A DNA stretch of 64,000 nt from Spirochaetota bacterium (GTDB lineage Bacteria > Spirochaetota > Spirochaetia > Treponematales > Rectinemataceae), in the NCBI GenBank assembly GCA_026398595.1, contig JAPLSO010000049.1, positions 1 to 64,000 of the forward strand. The letters are read 5' to 3'. Below, piece by piece: positions 17,540 to 25,857 of the stretch. How positions within the stretch are numbered: position 1 is the first letter of the stretch; each line of letters begins with the position of its first letter. The translations under genes were made by a program, and so were the position numbers. The notes below the pieces were generated by a model. It worked only from the letters and a program-made list of their open reading frames with translations. It ran no database searches and was not told the DNA's origin.

Positions 17540-18360
17540 TTTATTGCTCCCATCGTAAGCCCGCTGATGATATGTCTCTGGATAAGCAGAGAGAGGAACA
17601 GAACGGGTAAAATGATCATGATCGCCGCTGCGCTCATCTCTCCCCATCGAATACCTTCAGACGATATATAGGACAACACAGCGATTGGAGCGGTCTTCAA
17701 GTTGTTGCGGGTCAAGATCAACGCATATAGGAATTCGTTCCAGTTGAATATGAAAGTCATGATTGAAACGGCCGATATCCCGGGAGCCGACAAGGGGAGC
17801 ACGACATGCAGAAAGGCACCAAACCTATTGCAGCCATCGACTATCGCTGCCTCCTCGCATTCCTCGGGGATCGATTGGATAAACCCCCGCATCATCCAGA
17901 TGACATACCCGACGTTCATTGTCATATAGACGGCCACTATCCCAAGGTAGGTGTCGAGCAGCTTCAACTTCCAGAGGATCATGAAGAATGCCACAACCAT
18001 CGCGGAGGCGGGCGCCATTCTCGTTACGAGAACCCAGAATGATAGGGCAGCATGGCCTTTGAATTTGAACCTAGTTATAACATAGGCGGCTGGTATACCG
18101 ATGGCGATAGATAAGAACGATGCTCCCAAAGCGATTATGATGCTGTTGAAGTACGTCTTCATGAAGAAACTACTCCTGAAGACATTCTGATAGTTCTCTA
18201 CTATTGGTTTGAATAGCAGCTTAGGAGGCAGGGAGAAAGCATCGGCGGGGGTCTTAAGCGACATCATCAGGATCCAGATAACCGGGAACGCGAAAAAGCA
18301 GCAGACAAGCAAGACAACGATGTTTAAGGCCGCGTTTCCATGTCGTTTCATATCTGCCAC
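17536..18360 (-). CDS. Sugar ABC transporter permease, MalG type
   Basis: A 274-residue CUT1 inner-membrane permease with six membrane helices. The EAA loop reads SIPEECEEAAIVDGCNRFGAF, followed by VVLPLSAPGISAVSI, and the tail IISGLTMGAIK is characteristic. It pairs with the MalF-type gene upstream and the binding protein. No ATPase gene is in this operon, so a shared MsmK-like ATPase encoded elsewhere must power it, as is common for this family. Confidence 0.92.
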   Translation of the reverse strand: MADMKRHGNAALNIVVLLVCCFFAFPVIWILMMSLKTPADAFSLPPKLLFKPIVENYQNVFRSSFFMKTYFNSIIIALGASFLSIAIGIPAAYVITRFKFKGHAALSFWVLVTRMAPASAMVVAFFMILWKLKLLDTYLGIVAVYMTMNVGYVIWMMRGFIQSIPEECEEAAIVDGCNRFGAFLHVVLPLSAPGISAVSIMTFIFNWNEFLYALILTRNNLKTAPIAVLSYISSEGIRWGEMSAAAIMIILPVLFLSLLIQRHIISGLTMGAIK

Positions 18361-18365
18361 CTCTG

Positions 18366-19244
18366 TCAGCGATCAATCTGCGACGATTTCACAAAGCCGA
18401 GGCTCACAACAACCGTCAGTACCAGGAGCACGAAAGCGAGGGCTGAGGAATACCCCATGTCATAATAGAAGAAGCCAGATTTATAGATATACATGGGCAA
18501 ATTTTCCGTCGACCTCCCTGGACCTCCGGCCGTCATAACATAGAATGTATCGAACCAGCGCAACAATGCGCCTAACCGGAAGCTTGCGGAGATGAAAACT
18601 ACGGGGCGGATGAGGGGAAGTATGATGTTCCAGAATATGACACTGTCGGAAGCCCCATCGATATATCCACTCTCTATTACTTCGTTAGGGACACTTTGCA
18701 GGGCGGCTAGGGCAGATAGAGCCATGAAGGGTGTCCATTCCCAAATATCGACAACGCAGAGCGAGATTAGAGCGAGTGTCGGATCGGCTAGCCATAGCGG
18801 CCCATCCAAACCGAGTGATTGAAGCATATAGTTTATGATTCCGAATTGCGGGTTTAAAAGCACACGCCAAATCATGGCTATTACCGCTGGAGTAAGCATC
18901 ATGGGGATCAAGATTATGCTTCGTGCGATCCCGCGGAATTTAAAATTTCTGTTGATGAGCAGCGCGATTAACACACCCAACACAGTCTCTGCAACAAGGC
19001 AGATTATGGTGAAGCAGAGACTAACGCCCAGTGATTGCCAGAAATATGGATCGAAGAAAAGGCGGACATAATTGCCTACTCCCTTTAAGGAAGGAGTAGG
19101 ACTGCGCATGAGGTTCCAATCTGAAAAGCTTGCGTAGAGAATAAAGAACATCGGCACGACCGTCATGCATGCGAGAAACAGTATCGATGGAAGGAGCATG
19201 GCCACTACCGTCGTACGATCGGCTTTTCTGATTGATGTCATCAT
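18366..19244 (-). CDS. Sugar ABC transporter permease, MalF type
   Basis: A 292-residue CUT1 permease. The first helix is ATTVVAMLLPSILFLACM-like (residues 10-35), and the EAA loop reads SVPNEVIESGYIDGASDSVIF with NIILPLIRPV. The conserved MTAGGPGRSTENLPMYIYK segment, seen in most MalF-type sugar permeases, is intact. It lies five bases upstream of the second permease gene. A stem-loop separates it from the binding-protein gene. Confidence 0.92.
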   Translation of the reverse strand: MMTSIRKADRTTVVAMLLPSILFLACMTVVPMFFILYASFSDWNLMRSPTPSLKGVGNYVRLFFDPYFWQSLGVSLCFTIICLVAETVLGVLIALLINRNFKFRGIARSIILIPMMLTPAVIAMIWRVLLNPQFGIINYMLQSLGLDGPLWLADPTLALISLCVVDIWEWTPFMALSALAALQSVPNEVIESGYIDGASDSVIFWNIILPLIRPVVFISASFRLGALLRWFDTFYVMTAGGPGRSTENLPMYIYKSGFFYYDMGYSSALAFVLLVLTVVVSLGFVKSSQIDR

Positions 19245-19267
19245 GGATTCCCTTGAACTAGGACTCG

Positions 19268-19304
19268 ATTAGGACTGGGGTGAAGCATTCCCCCCAGTCC
19301 TAAT
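19268..19304 (-). promoter_or_regulatory. Intra-operon stem-loop after the binding-protein gene
   Basis: ATTAGGACTGGGG pairs perfectly with CCCCAGTCCTAAT (13 pairs, 11-base loop) between the binding-protein stop and the first permease start. No T run follows on the minus strand. It therefore looks like an mRNA-stabilising or partial-termination element that keeps binding protein above permease levels, as in malE-malF. Confidence 0.7.
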
Positions 19305-19311
19305 GCTTTTG

Positions 19312-20610
19312 TCAGTACCCTGACTTTTTCATGATAGATGTGATTCGCTTGTTCAGATCTTCCATACCCTTGGTTGCGTCCAAGGAGCCAATCAGTATGC
19401 TGTTCAATGTTACAGAGACTTCCTGCGCGACTTCGCTGAATGGGACAATGCACGGGTAGTGTTTGACCGAGTATTTAACCAGCGATTCAGCTTTCTTTGG
19501 TATAAATTTTTCGACGTTGTAAAGTTTAATAAAGTCTGGTGAATTCATCGCTGAAATTCTCGTTACGTCGTCGCGGTTACCCATTAAGGCCGTCTTCAGC
19601 TGCGTTTCGGGGCTAAGCGCCCACTGGATAAAAGCCCAGGCCGCTTCCTTATTTCGGGCAGCCTTGGGGATGTATAGGCCATAGGCTAATGCGCCAGGCG
19701 CTCTTTTAGAAGAGCCTTGGGGGACTAAATCATAGCCTATCTTGCCCGATATCTTCGACATCTTTGGATCTTCCAGGCGGGGGCCGAAATTGGATGCGTC
19801 AATGATCATGCCCACTTCGCCTTGCTGCATCAGTGTCTGTACGTCGGGCCAGTTGTAGCCAGCTATGCCTTTGGGGCCATAATCCATGAGCAGGTGTTTG
19901 TAGAAATTGATCGCGGATATAGCTGCAGGGCTGTCAAACTGTGGCTTTCCATCTTCATCGAACCACCCCGTCAATCCATTTCCGTAAGCGAAGATATTCC
20001 AAGTATATATTATGGCCCTATTGTCGGAGATACCTCTCATCGCGATTCCGGGCTTGCCGGTTTTTTCTTTGATCTGTTTCGCGAATTGCTCAAGTTCGGC
20101 CAAGTTGGCTGGACCTCGGTCGGGGAGACCGGCTTGCTTGAAAAGCTCTTTATTGTAAAAAACCATATGGACTTCGCCATATAGCGGGAGGCCGTATTGC
20201 CTTCCCTTGTAGTTGAATGCTTTATAGAAAGTGGGAACGAAGTCATCTAGCGCAAGCTGCGCTTGATCGGTCAGTTTGGGGTTGTTTATATACTCATCCA
20301 GCGACTGTAGCCAGCCAGGGGTGACATATTGGGCCAGCCATATCTCATGAATGCCGATAACGTCGTAGGCGCCAGAACCGACCGCAAGATCAAGAAGGAT
20401 TTTCTGGCTCAGTTGGTCCTGAGGTGACTGATCGAAGACGACCTTAATCCCCGAACTTTTCTCAAATTCAGGCACTAATCTCATAAGGTTGTCGAGCGAA
20501 GTGTGTTTCTGAACAGCTATGGTGATGGTCTGCTGATTGTCCGCTGAAAAGGCGGACAGAGGCAAAACAAGCAATAAAGCAAGTGCGATAAAGAAACCTT
20601 TTCGTTTCAT
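19312..20610 (-). CDS. Sugar ABC transporter substrate-binding protein (CUT1)
   Basis: A 432-residue extracytoplasmic binding protein. Residues 1-22 are a signal peptide (KRKGFFIALALLLVLPLSAF) with a cleavage site after AFS-A; there is no lipobox cysteine. Family markers are FEKSSGIKVVFDQSPQDQL, YGLPLYGEVHMVFYNKELF and AAWAFIQWALSPETQ. GGGAGGG lies before ATG. It is the first gene of a minus-strand operon with two permeases and two dehydrogenases. A hairpin ACAAGGC-gaact-GCCTTGT (20637-20655) sits in its leader and a long palindrome farther upstream. The ligand is unknown; polyol or monosaccharide is suggested by the dehydrogenases. Confidence 0.92.
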   Translation of the reverse strand: MKRKGFFIALALLLVLPLSAFSADNQQTITIAVQKHTSLDNLMRLVPEFEKSSGIKVVFDQSPQDQLSQKILLDLAVGSGAYDVIGIHEIWLAQYVTPGWLQSLDEYINNPKLTDQAQLALDDFVPTFYKAFNYKGRQYGLPLYGEVHMVFYNKELFKQAGLPDRGPANLAELEQFAKQIKEKTGKPGIAMRGISDNRAIIYTWNIFAYGNGLTGWFDEDGKPQFDSPAAISAINFYKHLLMDYGPKGIAGYNWPDVQTLMQQGEVGMIIDASNFGPRLEDPKMSKISGKIGYDLVPQGSSKRAPGALAYGLYIPKAARNKEAAWAFIQWALSPETQLKTALMGNRDDVTRISAMNSPDFIKLYNVEKFIPKKAESLVKYSVKHYPCIVPFSEVAQEVSVTLNSILIGSLDATKGMEDLNKRITSIMKKSGY

Positions 20611-20713
20611 CTAGATCCCTCCCACTAATGCTATTTACAAGGCGAACTGCCTTGTATGTTTCCTTTTTGGACTTCCTTGCTCTGGTAAAAGCTGACTTCG
20701 AATTTATAAATAA

Positions 20714-20732
20714 TAGGTAACATATTTACCTA
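20714..20732. promoter_or_regulatory. Putative operator of the CUT1 sugar operon
   Basis: TAGGTAA-CATAT-TTACCTA has perfect seven-base arms with a five-base spacer, about 105 bases upstream of the binding-protein start in an AT-rich promoter stretch. The regulator is not identified; no regulator gene is adjacent. Apart from this and the leader hairpin at 20637-20655, nothing convincing was seen between 20611 and 20927. Confidence 0.55.
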
Positions 20733-20927
20733 TACTATGGAGGCCATGAAGTAGCGCACCTACTTACAGGGGTTCATTCTCAGTTTTCAAGTATTTATGC
20801 CGAGGATGTGCCCTTCTTACTATCGCTTTCTGATGATACCACTGTTCTGAAAAAATGCAACAAAAAAATGCGAGAAAAATATGGAAATAAATTACAGCAG
20901 AAGAATCATCCACCTTAATAATTGAAG

Positions 20928-21263
20928 TCAGATCCGCTCAGCGGCCGTGTGGGCTTCTTCGATTGACTTGATACTTAAGGCACAGACATCTGTGGGCAAA
21001 GCCTGAAAGGGAAGATGCCGGGGGAGGACCATCCTGAATAGTCCAGAAGGAGGGCATGGTCGTAGTCGAGGGTAATGCGAAGGTTTGGGGCCTCCGCCAA
21101 CTGGACGGTGAGGAGAGTCTGAGCCGTCGATAAGGGGATGTTTCGCGCCTGGGCTCTAGCCTTGAACTCGACGGAGAGGGTGGCCGAGGGACATAGCGCG
21201 GTCTAGGCTCTCGCACACTCTGTCGATGGATTCCCGGCGTAGCGCCGGATTTGGGTTGGTCAG
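20928..21263 (-). pseudogene. Relic of a xylose-isomerase-like TIM-barrel (sugar isomerase/epimerase)
   Basis: Minus-strand fragments in different frames read LTNPNPALRRESIDRVCESL, then LSVEFKARAQARNIPLSTAQ, then APNLRITLDYDHALL, and end SIKSIEEAHTAAERI before TGA. In intact family members the first and second blocks lie about 100 residues apart; here they are adjacent, so the middle of the barrel is deleted. Frame changes and stops occur within 340 bases. It is beyond doubt not functional as it stands. The family includes inosose dehydratase and L-rhamnose isomerase relatives, which suits a catabolic locus. Confidence 0.65.
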
Positions 21264-21563
21264 GGTTCCCTAGCCCATCGTTTGTCCCTCATGACGTTGA
21301 GGGAGTCGAGGCGGGGATCGACCGAATCAGTTTTGCAGTTACTTATAATATGGAAGGAGATGGCTCATAGCATTAACCCTTTCTTGGCGAATCCTTCGAA
21401 AAGCGAGGAAAAATAGGAAGAATCGGAGGCAGTCACCCAGAGATAGATAAAGACCGGCTTTTGCACGAGTTCGAGGCCGCCATATCCTCATTTGGCGACA
21501 ATTCCCGTCATGCTTTCACGACCAAGATCAGTCCATTGGCCTGAGATGAAGGTGATGGGTGTT

Positions 21564-22523
21564 TCACGGGGAGGGTACACGCAGTTCCGATGCAGCGACG
21601 AAGGCCTCGACCCGGCTCCGGTTGGGTATGCCTTGCCTGCCGTTTTCCGAGGCGCACTTGATGGCCGAGGTCGCGCTGGCGAAGACGAGGCAGTCATATA
21701 GTTCCCGGCCCCTCAGACGAGCGGCGGCGAAGGCGCCGTGGAAGACATCCCCGGCCGCGTTGGTGGAGATAATGGGGCCGGGGGGCGCGAAGGCCGGGTA
21801 GCGTTTGGCTTTTCCCTCGTCAAAGTAGAAGCCGCCCCTGGCCCCTTGAGTGACGACGAGGACCTTGGATCCGAAGCGTTCGGCCGCAGCCATGGCAGCC
21901 GCTTCCGGCGACCTTTCCCCGGCCAGAGCAAGGATGAACTCCTCCGAGGCGATAAGGATGTCGCAGTGCGACAGAATCCGCTCGATGCCGGGATAGGGCG
22001 AACCGGCGTCGAGGAGGATTTCGACCCCGGCGGCCGCCGCGACCTTGCAGGCCCTTTCGGCGGCGTCGATGTGGTTTCCGTCCAGGTAGAGCATCCGGGC
22101 GCCCGCTATCAGGTCGTGGGGCACTTCTTCCGGAGACAGGGAAGGAACAGTCCCCCTTGTCCAGAAAATCGTACGGCTCGAGGTCTTCCTGGAATTGACG
22201 ACTATGGCGGACCCCGCGACGAGGCCGGGCTTCAGCACCGAGGCCGAAGTGTCTACCCCGTAGCGGGCGAAGTCGTCGAGCATGGCCTTGGAGTAGGCGT
22301 CGTCCGAAAAAACGCCCGCGAAGGCTGTCCGCGCTCCCAGCTTCGCCGCGGCCACTAGGCCCGTGGCGGCCGGTCCCCCGCAGTGGAAGGACTGACTGTC
22401 TACCCGTAGTTTGCTGTCCTCCCTGGGATACTCGGGTGCGTCGAGCACTACATCGTAGAGAGAAGCGCCTATGCCGACGATCTCGGGTTCAAGCGCTGCC
22501 GGACGGGCGGCGCTTGAGCTCAT
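21564..22523 (-). CDS. PfkB-family sugar kinase (possible IolC)
   Basis: A 319-residue ribokinase-fold kinase. The N-terminal signature is IVGIGASLYDVVLDAPEYP, with FHCGGPAATGLVAAAKLGA as substrate-binding loop. The C-terminal signature reads STNAAGDVFHGAFAAARL, where the usual GAGD is AAGD but the catalytic Asp remains. ATGA overlap with the aldolase gene implies a kinase-aldolase pair acting in sequence. With iolB divergently placed next door, 5-dehydro-2-deoxygluconokinase (IolC) is a fair guess; tagatose- or fructose-phosphate metabolism is the alternative. Confidence 0.85.
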   Translation of the reverse strand: MSSSAARPAALEPEIVGIGASLYDVVLDAPEYPREDSKLRVDSQSFHCGGPAATGLVAAAKLGARTAFAGVFSDDAYSKAMLDDFARYGVDTSASVLKPGLVAGSAIVVNSRKTSSRTIFWTRGTVPSLSPEEVPHDLIAGARMLYLDGNHIDAAERACKVAAAAGVEILLDAGSPYPGIERILSHCDILIASEEFILALAGERSPEAAAMAAAERFGSKVLVVTQGARGGFYFDEGKAKRYPAFAPPGPIISTNAAGDVFHGAFAAARLRGRELYDCLVFASATSAIKCASENGRQGIPNRSRVEAFVAASELRVPSP

Positions 22524-23365
22524 GCCTTGCCCCCGGACCCGAAGACTTCGATCCTGTCGGCCATGAAGGTGACCATCCTGTCCTTGACCGTCTTCATGAA
22601 AAGGTCAAGGGGCTTGGCGTAGTCAGGATCATCTGCCCGCAGGCCCCGGAAGGCCGAATAGAAGGCCTGGCAGACGTCGGTGGCGACGTTGATCTTCCTG
22701 ATGCCGGCGGCCACAGCAGCCTGGATCTCCGGATCGGGGATGCCCGAGCCTCCGTGGAGGACGAGGGGCAGGCCGATTTTGTTCTTTATAGCCGCGATGC
22801 GCGCGATGTCGAGCTTGGGCTCTATCTTGTACGTCCCATGTGCCGAGCCGACCATGACGGCCAGGGCGTCGACCTTGACAAGCGCGACGAATTCGGCGGC
22901 CTTCTCGGGGTCGGTGAATGCCGATCTGTCCATCTCCCGGTCAGCCCTGCCTACATGGCCCAGCTCTGCCTCGACGCTAACGCCGACATGGGCGGCCAGG
23001 CGTGTTATCGCGGCCGTCTTCTCGACATTGGCTTCGAAGGTGAGTTCGGACCCGTCGATCATCACGCTCGTGTAGCCCAGTCGTATGGCGCGCAGAACTT
23101 CCAGCTCCCCTGCCCCGTGGTCCAGATGGAGGGCGACAGGAAGCTTGGACTTCGAGGCAGCCGCGATGGCGCAGATAGCCACGTTGGCGGCGTCGTTCGA
23201 GTGGAAGAGCCTGTTGTAGACCTGCACGATGACGGGAGACCGCGCGGTCTCGGCCGCCATGAACACGGCGTCGACAGTCTCGGCATTGTAGCAGTTGAAT
23301 GCGGGAACGGCGTAGCCTCCCCGGTCGGCGTCTGCTAGAATCTCAACCAGTGAAACGAGGGGCAT
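22520..23365 (-). CDS. Class II fructose-bisphosphate aldolase family protein (possible IolJ)
   Basis: A 281-residue zinc-dependent aldolase. Metal and substrate motifs are ALHLDHGAG (His/Asp), SVEAELGHVGR (Glu), VGSAHGTYK (His) and VLHGGSGIPD (His), followed by INVATD for phosphate binding. The length suits the GatY/KbaY/IolJ subgroup. It leads the two-gene operon with the PfkB kinase and is divergent from iolB. It is therefore likely to cleave 2-deoxy-5-keto-gluconate 6-phosphate, but related tagatose-bisphosphate cleavage cannot be excluded. A palindrome like the RpiR operator lies upstream. Confidence 0.9.
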   Translation of the reverse strand: MPLVSLVEILADADRGGYAVPAFNCYNAETVDAVFMAAETARSPVIVQVYNRLFHSNDAANVAICAIAAASKSKLPVALHLDHGAGELEVLRAIRLGYTSVMIDGSELTFEANVEKTAAITRLAAHVGVSVEAELGHVGRADREMDRSAFTDPEKAAEFVALVKVDALAVMVGSAHGTYKIEPKLDIARIAAIKNKIGLPLVLHGGSGIPDPEIQAAVAAGIRKINVATDVCQAFYSAFRGLRADDPDYAKPLDLFMKTVKDRMVTFMADRIEVFGSGGKA

Positions 23366-23866
23366 GGCTCACTCCTTGGCTGGCACAGGGATGGGGCTTT
23401 CGGTGAGGTGATGATCACGGTTGGAAGCCCTTCTGTACAGTCTGCAATTTACAATACAATGAATGTAGTAAAATTACAATATATCAATCATAAAAATGGA
23501 CTAATAATACCCAAACCTTAACGAAGACACTAACCTCGCCCTCCCCTTGGAGGCTCGGCCGTGGCTTGCAGAGCCCGACGGCGACGTGAAGCGAACCTCC
23601 CGCCATCTCTCCATAAAAGGTCTGTTTCGACCATATTTTATATGGGAAAAACCCGGTAACCGCCCGGGAGAGGGGACAGGTGCCCAGAGAGCATGCGCGC
23701 ATGTTCGGACTTTAAGGCTTACGGCAATGGGTTTTTCTGCTTATTGTGAAGGAGTTTTCCGGTATTGGTACAATAGTTACAAGAAAACAAAATAATGCTT
23801 GTAAGAAAGTTTTATACGTGGTACACTAAGTTCGTTGGGATTTGTGTCAGCAGCGAGGTGTCGACC
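23366..23866. other. Divergent control region between aldolase and iolB
   Basis: About 500 bases without a credible gene. An AT-rich part (23440-23510) next to the aldolase holds the putative operator. A second AT-rich part (23735-23830) before iolB probably carries its promoter, and contains the imperfect palindrome TTGGTACAATAGTTACAA near 23765. Short open frames here have no recognisable content. Confidence 0.5.
23464..23478. promoter_or_regulatory. Putative RpiR-type operator before the aldolase gene
   Basis: TGTAGTAAAATTACA matches the palindrome at 3564 at 12 of 15 positions, with outer arms TGTA/TACA conserved. It lies 99 bases upstream of the aldolase start. Control by the RpiR-type protein encoded at 2425 is an inference. 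Confidence 0.45.
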
Positions 23867-24685
23867 ATGAACTTCAAAAAAGCATACCAAAGTTGTGAAG
23901 GCTATACTTGCCTCTCTGGCCCGGGCAATTCCTCCCTCAACATGCTCCAATTCGGCATCCTGGAGCTGCCCGAAGATAAAACCTTTGCGTTCGACACGGC
24001 CGAAACCGAGGCCGCCTTCCTTATACTGGGCGGCACCTGCGATTTTATCTGCGGCGAGACGAAATGGTCCAAGGTCGGGGTCAGAAGGACGGTCTTCGAG
24101 GGCAAGGCGGCTGCAGCTTATTTCCCCAGGCGAGAAAAGGTGGAAATAACGGCAGTGACCAGGGTTAAGATCGCCGTGATTCAATCTCCGATTGGCGAGG
24201 ACACGCAGCCCTTCCTGGTAAATCCCTGCGACGTTAAAACCGTAATTCTAGGACAGCCTACCTGGATGCGCGACACTCATTTCGTCATCGATGACAGAGT
24301 GCCTTCCAGGCGCCTTTACGTAGGCGAAGCCTTTATGTACCCCGGCAATTGGGCTGGCTTCCCTCCCCACAAACACGACGTCGACGATATGCCCGCAGAG
24401 GCTGTCCTCGAGGAGATCTACTACTATCTTTTTGAGCCCTCGCAGGGTTTCGCCATCCAGCGGCTCTACACGGCTGACGGCTCCATCGACGAGGTCTATG
24501 TCGTGAAGTCGGATGAGGCTGTCGAATTTCCGAGAGGCTACCATCCCGTCGTCAACGCCCCCGGCTACAACGGCTATTTCCTCTGGGCCATGGCGGGGAA
24601 TCATCGTGGATTCTATAGGCGCTCGGACCCCGAACATGAGTGGGTGTCGGCCCTCGAGAATTACCTGAAGAAAAACGGTGCCTGA
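23867..24685 (+). CDS. iolB: 5-deoxy-glucuronate isomerase
   Basis: A 272-residue bicupin that converts 5-deoxy-D-glucuronate to 2-deoxy-5-keto-gluconate in myo-inositol breakdown. Family features are the metal motif PPHKHDVDDMPAEA, LEEIYYYLFEPSQGFAIQR, and FPRGYHPVVNAPGYNGYF with MAGNHRGFYRRSDPEHEW. ATG 23867 gives the usual family length; the frame extends upstream without family sequence, and only a weak GAGG precedes this ATG. It stands next to a sugar importer and across from the kinase-aldolase pair. iolD, iolE and iolG are not found in the window, unless the zinc dehydrogenases replace iolG. Confidence 0.92.
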   Translation: MNFKKAYQSCEGYTCLSGPGNSSLNMLQFGILELPEDKTFAFDTAETEAAFLILGGTCDFICGETKWSKVGVRRTVFEGKAAAAYFPRREKVEITAVTRVKIAVIQSPIGEDTQPFLVNPCDVKTVILGQPTWMRDTHFVIDDRVPSRRLYVGEAFMYPGNWAGFPPHKHDVDDMPAEAVLEEIYYYLFEPSQGFAIQRLYTADGSIDEVYVVKSDEAVEFPRGYHPVVNAPGYNGYFLWAMAGNHRGFYRRSDPEHEWVSALENYLKKNGA

Positions 24686-24764
24686 GCCAGGGTGCCCCGA
24701 AGCAGGTCAACCCGGCCGCAAGCCTCTTTTGGCAGGCCGTTGAATCGATACAAGGAGGAAAGGG

Positions 24765-25754
24765 ATGAAAGCTAAAGTATTGCTGGCAGTGCTGATCTTT
24801 TCGCTGGTCGGCCTGCCCCAGGTGTTTTCGCAGACAAAGGATGACATTCTCATCGCGGGTATCCTTTTTAAGGATGAGTTCACGATGAAAATGGTGGCAC
24901 AGGGTTACAAGGACGCCGCGCAGGAGTTGGGCGTCAAGATCGTGATCGGCAACTCGATGGGCGATGTCGCCAATGAGCAACAACTCATCTACAGTTACGT
25001 CGACATGGGTGCCAAGGGTATCGCTATCACTCCCTATAGCGAATCGGCTTCGATCGCGGCATTGAGGGAAGCCAATAAAAAGGGTGTCCAGATAGCGACG
25101 GCAAACCTCGACTTGTCCAAGTCCGCCTCGTTCATTTGCGGAGGATTCACATCGGATGACTACACCAATGGCTACAGCCTCGGCACCTTTTCTGGCCCCT
25201 ACCTCAAGAAACTATACGGCAAACTCAACATCGCCATCCTCGATTTCAACGCCGCCATCCCCGCGCAGTCCATGGCCCGTTACGGCGGATTCCTCGACGC
25301 CCTTAAAAAGCAGGGCATTGAATACAAGATAGTCGCACAGCAGTCTTCGACCTCCAAACAGGATAATATTCCCATAGTCGAGGCAATGCTTACCGGCGCG
25401 CCTAGCTGCAACGTCTTCTATAACACTTCGATGGCATTCACGAGCGTCGTGACGCAGACGGTCATGAACATGGGCCTTGCCGACAAGATAACTGTCATCG
25501 GCTACGACATGGGCGAACAGGTTGCCTCTCAGATTCTCGACAAGAAAAGCCCGCTCTACTGCACACTGGAGCAGGATATGTACAAGATGGGTTACAGCGC
25601 TGTCAAGCAACTGGTTCAGACTATTCGTGGAGAGAAGACCCTTGGTGAATCCGGCAAGGGGACCTACGTTCCCGGCAGGATCTACAGCAAGGCGGATCCC
25701 AAAGCGGTCAACGATTGGCTTGACTATTTTAAAGTAATCTCAAGCAAGCGCTGA
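24765..25754 (+). CDS. Sugar ABC transporter substrate-binding protein, RbsB type
   Basis: A 329-residue periplasmic binding protein of the ribose/galactose/inositol group. Residues 1-22 are a signal peptide (KAKVLLAVLIFSLVGLPQVF), cleaved before Gln23. The fold shows ILIAGILFKDEFTMKMVAQG, GAKGIAITPYSESAS and VIGYDMGEQVASQILDK. ACAAGGAGGAAAGG gives a strong ribosome site. It follows iolB by 79 bases and precedes the matching ATPase and permease. myo-Inositol is therefore the favoured ligand, by context only. A perfect GAAA-loop hairpin follows. Confidence 0.9.
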   Translation: MKAKVLLAVLIFSLVGLPQVFSQTKDDILIAGILFKDEFTMKMVAQGYKDAAQELGVKIVIGNSMGDVANEQQLIYSYVDMGAKGIAITPYSESASIAALREANKKGVQIATANLDLSKSASFICGGFTSDDYTNGYSLGTFSGPYLKKLYGKLNIAILDFNAAIPAQSMARYGGFLDALKKQGIEYKIVAQQSSTSKQDNIPIVEAMLTGAPSCNVFYNTSMAFTSVVTQTVMNMGLADKITVIGYDMGEQVASQILDKKSPLYCTLEQDMYKMGYSAVKQLVQTIRGEKTLGESGKGTYVPGRIYSKADPKAVNDWLDYFKVISSKR

Positions 25755-25790
25755 TTTCCGGGATCCTTTTACGGTAAAATGATTGATACT

Positions 25791-25822
25791 ATGCGCAGGG
25801 AAGCGAAAGCTTCCCTGCGCAT
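25791..25822 (+). promoter_or_regulatory. Intra-operon hairpin with GAAA tetraloop
   Basis: ATGCGCAGGGAAGC pairs perfectly with GCTTCCCTGCGCAT around a GAAA tetraloop, between the binding-protein and ATPase genes. No T run follows, so it probably protects the 3' end of the binding-protein message or partly terminates. This is the same arrangement as at 19268. Confidence 0.75.
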
Positions 25823-25857
25823 TTCAATAGGAACAGGAAAAATGGGAGCTGCGTGAA

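Noticed and set aside
23547-23795. Possible 82-residue gene between aldolase and iolB
   Set aside because: No ribosome site, no domain, and the region is better explained as divergent promoter DNA.
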